Made by a program: the position numbers and the translations under genes
Shown here: positions 1 to 4,754 of the stretch, piece by piece
How the letters are laid out: every line of letters begins with the position of its first letter
Position numbering within the stretch: position 1 is the first letter of the stretch
Notes under the pieces: generated by a model
The model's database searches: none
Seen by the model: the letters and a program-made list of their open reading frames with translations, nothing else
What the model was told of the DNA's origin: nothing
Assembly: GCA_001873285.1 (NCBI GenBank)
Contig: MNYV01000043.1
Location: 1 to 6,774 of the forward strand
From: Nitrospirae bacterium CG2_30_53_67
GTDB taxonomy: Bacteria > CG2-30-53-67
Direction of reading: 5' to 3'
Length of the DNA stretch: 6,774 bases

Positions 1-69
1 CGCCAATATTCTCCAATCTAACGCTGAATCTTCGATGCGTCAAGGGGAGAGCTAGGACCCAAAAACAGA

Positions 70-211
70 GATAGAAAATTGTTTTCCAAGAAAATCCCCC
101 TCCCCTTGTGGGAGGGGGTGTGGGGGAGGGGTAACCTTAAAGGTGAAAACGATTCACCCTCACCCTGCCCTCTCCCATCAAGGGAGAGGGAATAATTTTG
201 GAATTTCTATC
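70..211. repeat. Large palindromic intergenic element, copy A
   Basis: The element is a nested inverted repeat. The outer arms gatagaaa (70-77) and tttctatc (204-211) are exact reverse complements. Inside lie two perfect 9-bp hairpins: 96-104 with 110-118 (loop 105-109), and 168-176 with 182-190 (loop 177-181). The G-rich stretch 119-135 can pair imperfectly with the C-rich stretch 151-167, bringing the two hairpins together in a cloverleaf-like fold. The right half resembles the right half of a second element at 2051-2087, with the shared pattern CCCTCAyCCT then a C-rich/G-rich hairpin. It looks like a dispersed REP-like or MITE-like repeat rather than a terminator, since no T-tract follows. 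It encodes no protein. Confidence 0.75.
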
Positions 212-237
212 GCGGAATTTAGGCCAGGACATTCTAA

Positions 238-266
238 TTGACAACAAAAACTTATTCTGGTAAGTT
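238..266 (+). promoter_or_regulatory. Possible promoter for the Cys-rich protein gene
   Basis: A perfect TTGACA (-35 consensus) lies at 238-243. The best -10 at the standard 17-bp spacing is TAAGTT (261-266), which matches only three of six positions. Transcription from it would begin near 273, giving a short leader before the ATG at 289. The strong -35 and its position just outside the palindromic repeat favour a promoter; the poor -10 keeps confidence low. Confidence 0.35.
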
Positions 267-288
267 ACTTTATATGGTGAATCAAACC

Positions 289-741
289 ATGAAAAAGCAA
301 TTGAAAAAATCGAGGCTTAGAACACCCCTGTTCATCGCTCTATTCCTGTTTGTGTTCCAGACCAATCCGGTCTTCTGTGCCTGCCTCTCCGCTGGTCATC
401 ATGCAACCGGATCTTGTAGTGCCATGTCCGAAAAGAGCCCCTGTCACGGCGATATGCCCATGAAGGCCTGCCATGACAAGGCATCGGACACAAAAAACGG
501 CTCTTCCAACTCCGGCGCTGATACCTGCCCGCTGTGCCAGTGCCTGATGACAGGAAACATCGAGAGTCAGAAGGTCATGGCCGCGATGTCATTGGACCCG
601 GTGCCGGGAAACCTTGCTTGCAACATCTCCCATATGCCCGGCGACACACTCAATGCCGCCAGGCTGACCTGCCTGGTACTGCCGCAGACGCCTGTTCGAA
701 CTCATCCCCTTTTCATTATAAACAGAACTTTCCGCATTTAA
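289..741 (+). CDS. Small secreted Cys/His/Met-rich protein, probable metal binder
   Basis: The 150-residue product has a basic N-terminus (MKKQLKKSRLR), a hydrophobic stretch at about residues 13-29 and an export signal. The mature part contains many soft-metal ligands: ten Cys in all (30, 32, 43, 52, 61, 80, 83, 85, 111, 128), six His and seven internal Met. They include a C-H-x5-K-x-C-H cluster at 52-62 (CHGDMPMKACH) and CPLCQC at 80-85. Residues 28-32 (VFCAC) could be a loose lipobox, giving a lipoprotein anchored at Cys32, or cleavage may follow Ala31. I chose the ATG at 289 because GGTGA lies 7 nt upstream (277-281); an in-frame ATG at 274 and a TTG at 238 have no comparable site, and the TTG is part of a likely -35 box. 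I do not recognise the family. The position upstream of Cu/Ag efflux genes suggests periplasmic copper binding or sensing, by inference only. It is separated by 203 bp from the next gene and probably has its own promoter. Confidence 0.72.
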   Translation: MKKQLKKSRLRTPLFIALFLFVFQTNPVFCACLSAGHHATGSCSAMSEKSPCHGDMPMKACHDKASDTKNGSSNSGADTCPLCQCLMTGNIESQKVMAAMSLDPVPGNLACNISHMPGDTLNAARLTCLVLPQTPVRTHPLFIINRTFRI

Positions 742-770
742 AATATCGCGCCCAACGTTAATTCTGACCC

Positions 771-849
771 GTGGTTCATCTCATACGGAATCCGTGCGTG
801 TGGATTCATGGACTTAGACTTCGGTCGAGTGGATTCATTCCGCGTGGAT
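771..849 (+). repeat. Short direct repeats in 29-bp phase, possible regulator sites
   Basis: GTGG(A)TTCAT occurs at 771, 800 and 829, exactly 29 bp apart, and a partial copy GTGGAT lies at 844. The first copy lacks one A; the second and third are identical over 10 bp. Sequence between copies is not conserved. An inverted pair GAATCC (788-793) and GGATTC (802-807) with an 8-nt loop and a small palindrome ACGGA-A-TCCGT (785-795) fall within the same stretch. All lie about 40-120 bp upstream of the predicted -35 box of the Met-rich gene, where an activator would bind. Function is inferred. Confidence 0.4.
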
Positions 850-889
850 CTTATGTGATAGCTGTATAACATGACCGAATATAAACGGC

Positions 890-917
890 TTGCAAAAGTC
901 TTTGTTTCAGATATACT
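890..917 (+). promoter_or_regulatory. Sigma70-type promoter for the Met-rich protein gene
   Basis: TTGCAA (890-895, four of six matches to TTGACA) and TATACT (912-917, five of six matches to TATAAT) are separated by 16 bp. Transcription would start near 924, giving a leader of about 21 nt that contains the strong ribosome site AGGAGGG (931-937), 7 nt before the ATG at 945. No CopA/CueR-type spacing of 19-20 bp is seen, so MerR-family control is not indicated at this site. Confidence 0.55.
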
Positions 918-944
918 ACCAAAGAAAAAAAGGAGGGTATCAAA

Positions 945-1439
945 ATGAAAAGAACCTTTAAACTTTTAAGCGGCTCCGTAGCATTGGTCCTGGCCCTGTC
1001 CGGTTATCTCTTCGCCGGGATGGGCGGCGGAATGATGGGCGGCGGGCAGATGCAGGGAGGGTCCACGGGCATGGATCATCCCGGCCAGGAACCCATGAGC
1101 GGGCATGCCCCATCATCGGGCACCCTGTCTCAGAATACCATGCCTCATCAGGAACAGATGAAGGCTATGGACCAGATGATGCAGGATCCGGCCATGCACA
1201 GCGAGATGATGAACCGGGTCATGGGCAATCAGGAGATGATGAAAGAGATGATGAACCGGATGGTTTTCGAACCGGGCCTTATGAATCAGATGATGGACCA
1301 GATGATGACAAACATGGGGACCCGGAACATGATCGTGGATCGGGTGATGCAGGATACGGAGATGCGGAACCGGATGATACAGGAGGTTCAGTCGCCCAAA
1401 CAGCCGAAGCCGCAGCATCAGCATCCGGCTCAGCCGTAA
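945..1439 (+). CDS. Periplasmic methionine-rich repeat protein, likely Cu(I)/Ag(I) binder
   Basis: The product has 164 residues, of which 31 are Met (about 19 percent), an extreme composition. Residues 1-24 form a signal peptide (MKRTFKLLSGSVALVLALSGYLFA). A Gly/Met segment follows (26-43, containing MGGGMMGGGQM), then a His/Pro/Ser linker (44-70). Residues about 72-148 are a helical repeat region with a period near 15 residues: PAMHSEMMNRVM (82-93), QEMMKEMMNRMV (96-107), GLMNQMMDQMMT (111-122), RNMIVDRVMQDT (127-138), TEMRNRMIQEV (138-148). The common pattern is M-x-x-x-M-M-[ND]-[RQ]-[VM], fading toward the C-terminus. The tail is Pro/Gln/His-rich (HQHPAQP). Thioether clusters are typical ligands for Cu(I) and Ag(I), so a periplasmic copper sponge or chaperone is likely, by inference. 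AGGAGGG gives a clear start. The next gene follows after 39 nt, so the two are probably cotranscribed. I cannot place it in a named family. Confidence 0.85.
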   Translation: MKRTFKLLSGSVALVLALSGYLFAGMGGGMMGGGQMQGGSTGMDHPGQEPMSGHAPSSGTLSQNTMPHQEQMKAMDQMMQDPAMHSEMMNRVMGNQEMMKEMMNRMVFEPGLMNQMMDQMMTNMGTRNMIVDRVMQDTEMRNRMIQEVQSPKQPKPQHQHPAQP

Positions 1440-1478
1440 ATTAGAGACCAGAACGGTCATTGAAAGGAGCTGAGGATT

Positions 1479-1871
1479 ATGAAAAAAATCATTACAGCAT
1501 TGGCCATAACCGCATTGTTCATGGCATGTACGAATTTGTCAAAGGGATACGAAGTGAAGAAGCAGGTGGGCGAATACGAGGTCGTGGCGCAGATCGACAG
1601 GAATCCACCGATTGCGGGTGACAACAATCTCAGCATCAAGATCAAGGATGCCTCAGGCAAGTACGTCACCGATGCAAACGTCATGGTGAATTATGTTATG
1701 CCCGCGATGCCCGGCATGCCGGCCATGAACTACATTGCCGAGACCACGTTGAGCGGCGAGGAGTATAAGACCAAAATGACGCTTTCCATGTCCGGCTCGT
1801 GGAACATCGAGATCAAAATCACCAGGCAGGGAAAGGTGGAGACCATGAAGTTCACTGTGGATGCAAAGTAA
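1479..1871 (+). CDS. YtkA-like (FixH/YtkA family) lipoprotein with Met ladder
   Basis: The 130-residue product begins with a signal peptide ending in L-F-M-A-C, an acceptable lipobox with Cys17 as the lipidated residue. The mature part (about 24-128) is a small beta-sandwich with the features of the YtkA-like family: Y-E-V, a PPIAGDNNLSIKIKD strand pair, D-A-N-V-M-V and then M-P-A-M-P-G-M-P-A-M, followed by strands ending in K-F-T-V. Met74, 77, 80 and 83 are spaced every third residue, a striking thioether ladder suited to Cu(I). YtkA-like domains recur near or fused to heavy-metal RND systems, and a role as periplasmic copper ligand or adaptor partner fits here by inference. AAGGAGC (1464-1470) lies 8 nt before the ATG. 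It probably shares a transcript with the Met-rich gene. Family assignment is good; exact role is unknown. Confidence 0.82.
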   Translation: MKKIITALAITALFMACTNLSKGYEVKKQVGEYEVVAQIDRNPPIAGDNNLSIKIKDASGKYVTDANVMVNYVMPAMPGMPAMNYIAETTLSGEEYKTKMTLSMSGSWNIEIKITRQGKVETMKFTVDAK

Positions 1872-1874
1872 AAA

Positions 1875-1906
1875 AAGCTCACCATGACAATTGTCAACCT
1901 GAGCTT
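1875..1906. terminator. Stem-loop just after the YtkA-like gene
   Basis: AAGCTCA (1875-1881) and TGAGCTT (1900-1906) form a 7-bp stem around an inner perfect palindrome TGACAATTGTCA (1885-1896). Six A residues (1871-1876) overlap the left arm, so on the - strand the stem is followed by a T-run, as in an intrinsic terminator blocking antisense transcription. On the + strand there is no T-run, so it may only protect the 3' end of the upstream message. The right arm is part of a repeat motif described separately, so the fold may be incidental. Confidence 0.3.
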
Positions 1907-1914
1907 GTCGAAGG
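1898..1914. repeat. Widespread intergenic motif CCTGAGCTTGTCGAAGG
   Basis: This 17-bp motif, in reverse CCTTCGACAAGCTCAGG, is one I recognise as recurring in intergenic DNA of many unrelated bacteria. It directly abuts the inverted-repeat element that begins near 1918 (GGCTGGATTCC), a junction also typical of such repeat clusters. It marks this gap as a site where dispersed repeats have gathered. The recognition is from memory, not from a search. Confidence 0.45.
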
Positions 1915-1917
1915 CTG

Positions 1918-2139
1918 GATTCCCCGATCAAGAGACTGTGTCACAATTATGGAGACTCCGTTCCTTTGGGGACAAGGTTTAGGGCAATCAATAAATTTCC
2001 TCTCCCCATGAATGGGGAGAGGGCAAGGGTGAGGGGTTGACCGGAAAGAGCCCCCTCATCCTAACCTTCTCCCCAAAAGGGAGAAGGAACATAAGGAAGA
2101 GATCAAGTTTACGACACAGCCTCCAAGCCGGGGAATGAC
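1918..2139. repeat. Inverted-repeat-bounded element enclosing palindromic copy B
   Basis: The left end (about 1919-1942) and the right end (2113-2136) are imperfect inverted repeats. Reading the right end in reverse complement, ATTCCCCG is shared exactly, eight positions diverge in part, and CTGTGTC is shared exactly. About 18 of 24 positions match. The enclosed DNA contains a complete second palindromic element at 1999-2087. No open reading frame of note is inside. The structure resembles a non-coding MITE-like unit or a stacked pair of REP-type repeats. No target-site duplication was evident. Confidence 0.5.
1999..2087. repeat. Palindromic intergenic element, copy B
   Basis: Two perfect hairpins bound the element: CCTCTCCCCA (1999-2008) with TGGGGAGAGG (2013-2022), and CCTTCTCCC (2065-2073) with GGGAGAAGG (2079-2087). 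The intervening arms also pair imperfectly: GGGTGAGGGG (2027-2036) against CCCCCTCATCC (2051-2061). The right half resembles the right half of the copy at 70-211, which makes the two one family. No T-tract follows either hairpin, so terminator function is not indicated. Confidence 0.7.
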
Positions 2140-2178
2140 ATTGTTTGTTATCGGAGGATGACATGATTTGTTACTGGA
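2135..2178 (+). repeat. Imperfect tandem duplication of 21 bp
   Basis: ATGACATTGTTTGTTATCGGA (2135-2155 as a pattern; 17 of 21 positions match) is repeated at 2158-2178, with GG between the copies, a period of 23 bp. The GGA at the end of the first copy plus the GG linker creates the ribosome-site-like GGAGG. The duplication overlaps the right end of the inverted-repeat element and places several start codons in front of the channel gene. Confidence 0.55.
2153..2157 (+). promoter_or_regulatory. Strong ribosome-binding site before a short upstream ORF
   Basis: GGAGG lies 5 nt before the ATG at 2163, ideal spacing for the ten-codon ORF. It is 10 nt from a TTG at 2168 that is in frame with the channel gene, and too far (more than 30 nt) from the ATGs at 2192 and 2210. 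The only purine-rich stretch close to 2210 is AAAGAGA (2199-2205). The best ribosome site in this region thus does not serve the best channel-gene start directly. Confidence 0.45.
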
Positions 2179-2195
2179 ATCAACCCATTCAATGA
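2163..2195 (+). CDS. Possible leader peptide (10 aa) coupled to the channel gene
   Basis: ATG at 2163, after the well-placed GGAGG, opens a ten-codon frame reading MICYWNQPIQ. Its TGA stop (2193-2195) overlaps an ATG at 2192 that is in frame with the outer-membrane channel gene (ATGA overlap). This is the classic geometry of translational coupling. The peptide has no signal or charge pattern and includes one Cys and one Trp. It may have no product function, serving only to load ribosomes, or it may be chance. Confidence 0.3.
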   Translation: MICYWNQPIQ

Positions 2196-2209
2196 CGCAA
2201 AGAGACCCT

Positions 2210-3487
2210 ATGAAAACCTTTTGCCGAACGATCTGTTTTATGTTTTTTTGTTTCCTATGCATCTCCTCGGCTGCATCGGCGGCCGAGGAACTCTTGAATC
2301 TTCAGGCCCTGGTCCAGGAGGCGTTGAAGAATAACCCGGAGCTTCGGCTTGCGGAGTCCAGATGGAAGACCTCGACCTTCAGGGTACCCCAGTCCAGGAG
2401 CCTTCCTGATCCCATGTTTATGCTCGGGTACCAGAATGAGGGGACCCGGAGATACACCTACGGGGAGATGGCGGATTCTGAATGGATGTTCGCCGCATCA
2501 CAGATGTTTCCTTTTCCGGGGAAACTTTCCATCAAGGAGGAGATGGCCGCAAAAGACGCACAAAGCCTCGAAGCCGACTATCAGGCTGTACGGCTGAAGA
2601 CCATCGCCAGGGTCAAAGAGCTCTACTTTGATCTCTTCCTCGCATACCGGAATATCGACATCATCCGGGATAAGACCGCCCTTTTCTCGAGGGTGGAGGA
2701 TGCGGCCGCGGCACGGTACGGATCGGGCATGGCGCCGCAGCAGGAGCTCCTCATGGCCCAGACGGAAAAGTATATGCTCCTCGAAAAGGAAGAGATGCTG
2801 AAGCAGAAAGTGGAATCCATGGAGGCCATGCTCAACAGCGCCACAGGAAGGGAAGCAACTTCGCCTCTGGGGAAGCCCCCGGAACCCGATGAAACCATGT
2901 ATCCCTACAGCATGGATGAACTGATCCAGACAGCGTATGAACATGCTCCGGAGATTAAATCCAGGGAGCTGATGATCGGCTCGGCCGAGGCCGGGATCCA
3001 TTTGGCCGAAAAGGAATACTATCCTGACTTCACCCTCAGTGCAAACCTGTCCAAAAAGGGCGGGGATTTTGAGAACATGGTGGGATTCACCACGACCATC
3101 AACCTTCCTCTCTATTACAAGTCCAAGCAAAGACAGGGTGTCTATGAGGCGAAATCGATCCTGTCCGAGGGAGAGCATGAACTCAAAGACATAAAGCTGA
3201 TGGTCTCGTCCTCGATCCGGGATAACTATTCCATGCTTCAAACAGCGGGCAAACTCATGGAACTCTACAGGAAGGGTCTTATCCCCAAGACCTACCAGGA
3301 TTTCGATGCCGCACTCGCCGGCTACGTAACCGGGAAGGTCGAGGCGATCACGGTGATCAGCCGCCTGAAATCCCTGCTCGACTATGAGCTTTTATACTGG
3401 GAGCAGTTCGTGACCAGGGAAAAGGCCATTGCGAGACTGGAATCACTCACCGGGAGTCCCGGTGATTTCGCATCCACACCCCGATGA
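2210..3487 (+). CDS. cusC: TolC-family outer-membrane efflux channel (CusC/CzcC type)
   Basis: This is the exit duct of a tripartite metal pump, a trimeric barrel and periplasmic tunnel that docks to the adaptor encoded next. From the ATG at 2210 the product has 425 residues. Residues 1-24 are a signal peptide ending in S-A-A-S-A, cleaved before A-E-E-L; there is no lipobox, unlike E. coli CusC, which is a lipoprotein. Two outer-membrane efflux repeats follow (about 28-220 and 235-415). The first opens with LQALVQEALKNNPELRLAES and the LPDPMFMLGYQNEG segment common to metal-type channels. The second has LIQTAYEHAPEIKSRELM and the beta-strand/helix pattern YYPDFTLSANLS. An ATG at 2192 would add six residues (MTQRDP) and is coupled to the small ORF before it; 2210 gives the cleaner signal peptide. 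A 67-nt gap separates it from the adaptor gene, consistent with one operon. Metal specificity comes from the neighbours. Confidence 0.88.
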   Translation: MKTFCRTICFMFFCFLCISSAASAAEELLNLQALVQEALKNNPELRLAESRWKTSTFRVPQSRSLPDPMFMLGYQNEGTRRYTYGEMADSEWMFAASQMFPFPGKLSIKEEMAAKDAQSLEADYQAVRLKTIARVKELYFDLFLAYRNIDIIRDKTALFSRVEDAAAARYGSGMAPQQELLMAQTEKYMLLEKEEMLKQKVESMEAMLNSATGREATSPLGKPPEPDETMYPYSMDELIQTAYEHAPEIKSRELMIGSAEAGIHLAEKEYYPDFTLSANLSKKGGDFENMVGFTTTINLPLYYKSKQRQGVYEAKSILSEGEHELKDIKLMVSSSIRDNYSMLQTAGKLMELYRKGLIPKTYQDFDAALAGYVTGKVEAITVISRLKSLLDYELLYWEQFVTREKAIARLESLTGSPGDFASTPR

Positions 3488-3491
3488 TCAT

Positions 3492-3517
3492 GGGGAATTT
3501 AGAAGATTTCGTTCCCC
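3492..3517. other. Small stem-loop between channel and adaptor genes
   Basis: GGGGAA (3492-3497) and TTCCCC (3512-3517) form a 6-bp stem with a 14-nt loop, four bases after the channel gene stop. There is no T-run, so it is not an intrinsic terminator. It could tune the relative levels of channel and adaptor mRNA, but may be incidental. Confidence 0.25.
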
Positions 3518-3554
3518 TTCCTGAAAAGAGGCAGGGGATGGAAAGGGCCATCCG

Positions 3555-4754
3555 ATGAAGACAAGAAGATTCAAGATCATGGTCATGGCCGCACTGGCCT
3601 TTATGCTGTTATCCCTTTCGGGATGGACCTCCGCTCCAAACCAGGCCTCGGCCGGGGAGCCTGCAACCGGTCACGTCGGGCATGGTGGAGCGTTGCCGCC
3701 CGCCCAGACCAAGCCGGCGCCTGATCAGAAGGCTTCGAGACAAGAAGCTCCCGCCGTCGAGATCCCCGCGGACAAGCAGGAGCTCATCGGGTTGAAGACG
3801 GTTGCTGTTTCGGTACAGTCTCTGCAGAAGGTCGTCCGGACGGTCGGGCGCATTGAATACGATGAGAGACGGCTGGCCACGGTCAACACAAAATTTGAAG
3901 GGTGGATCGAAAAACTCTACGTGGACTATACCGGAAGATATGTAAAAAAGGGAGAGCCCATCGCGGAGCTCTACAGCCCCGAGCTTTTCGCCACGGAACA
4001 GGAATTCATCAACCTCCTCAAGTGGTCAAGAGAGGGCAAAGAGACAAGCAGCCCTTTGCTTGCCGGGATGCTCACCGGGGATGCGGAAACCATCCTTGAT
4101 GCAGCGAGACAACGGCTCAGGCTCTGGGATATCAGCGATGCGCAGATCAGGAAGATCGAGGAGACCGGCAAGCCCATGCGTACGCTCACCCTCTACAGCC
4201 CGGTGAACGGCTACGTGGTGCAGAAACCGGCCCTTCAGGGGATGCGGGTCATGCCCGGGGACAAACTCGTGGACATCGCCGACCTGTCCACCCTCTGGGT
4301 CCTTGCGGACATCTATGAGTATGAATTGCCCCTGATCCGGATCGGGGACGCGGCAGCCATCCGTTTGAGTTCTCTACCGGACAAGGTCATCTCCTCAAAG
4401 ATCGATTATATCTATCCTTCGATCTCAGGGGATACAAGAACGGTCAAGGTGAGGTTTGTGATTGACAATCTGGAAGGACGGCTCAAACCGCAGATGTTCA
4501 CGGACGTGGAGATCCATATCGACCTGGGGAAAAGACTCGCCATCCCCGAAGACGCGGTCATCGATACCGGGGCAAGACAGATCGTCTACGTGGATAAAGG
4601 GAATGGCCTCTTTGAACCCCGGGAGGTGACCCTGGGCATCCGGGCCCAAGGCATGGTGGAAGTTTTGAAGGGCCTCACCGCTGGAGAAAAGGTTGCCTCC
4701 TCGGCCAATTTCCTCATCGATTCCGAGGCCAAACTGAAAGGGGTCGTTCAGTAA
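3555..4754 (+). CDS. cusB: Periplasmic adaptor (membrane-fusion protein) of a Cu/Ag RND pump
   Basis: The 399-residue product links the inner-membrane transporter to the outer channel. Residues 1-33 are a signal peptide ending in A-S-A. A Pro/Ala/Gln-rich linker containing GHVGHGG (39-45) follows. Lipoyl half-motifs are seen at about 106-138 (FEGWIEKLYVDYTGRYVKKG) and 212-245 (TLYSPVNGYV... MRVMPGDKL), around a helical hairpin at about 146-205. A beta-barrel follows (about 246-325, with IADLSTLWVLADIYE), then the membrane-proximal domain ending FLIDSEAKLK, characteristic of CusB-type adaptors. No CusB-type N-terminal heavy-metal-binding domain (YxCPMHP) is present, and residues 34-90 contain no Met, so the Met ligands of E. 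coli CusB that receive Cu(I) from CusF are absent. GAAAGGG (3541-3547) sits 7 nt before the ATG. The stop overlaps the start of the transporter gene by one base (TAATG), indicating coupled translation. Confidence 0.92.
   Translation: MKTRRFKIMVMAALAFMLLSLSGWTSAPNQASAGEPATGHVGHGGALPPAQTKPAPDQKASRQEAPAVEIPADKQELIGLKTVAVSVQSLQKVVRTVGRIEYDERRLATVNTKFEGWIEKLYVDYTGRYVKKGEPIAELYSPELFATEQEFINLLKWSREGKETSSPLLAGMLTGDAETILDAARQRLRLWDISDAQIRKIEETGKPMRTLTLYSPVNGYVVQKPALQGMRVMPGDKLVDIADLSTLWVLADIYEYELPLIRIGDAAAIRLSSLPDKVISSKIDYIYPSISGDTRTVKVRFVIDNLEGRLKPQMFTDVEIHIDLGKRLAIPEDAVIDTGARQIVYVDKGNGLFEPREVTLGIRAQGMVEVLKGLTAGEKVASSANFLIDSEAKLKGVVQ

Noticed and set aside
1-69. End of an upstream gene
   Set aside because: No frame on either strand shows a recognisable protein tail. 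The stretch is treated as intergenic with nothing supportable in it.
70-211. CRISPR array or G-quadruplex cluster in the G/C-run region
   Set aside because: There are no regularly spaced identical repeats with unique spacers. The G-runs pair with C-runs in perfect hairpins, which explains them better.
238-288. TTG at 238 or ATG at 274 as start of the Cys-rich protein
   Set aside because: The TTG is part of a TTGACA box and has no ribosome site. The ATG at 274 is poorly preceded, while 289 has GGTGA at good spacing and gives a cleaner signal peptide.
945-1439. Low-complexity Met-rich frame as a spurious ORF
   Set aside because: A clear signal peptide, AGGAGGG at 7 nt, a good promoter and a structured repeat all argue for a real gene.
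1113-1460. His-rich - strand open frame opposite the Met-rich gene
   Set aside because: Met codons (ATG) read as His (CAT) on the other strand, so the apparent His-rich protein is a shadow. The + strand gene has a signal peptide and a strong ribosome site.
2498-3241. Long - strand open frame of 247 codons
   Set aside because: It is antisense to the outer-membrane channel gene, is His/Arg/Leu-rich without domain motifs, and mirrors the + strand codons.
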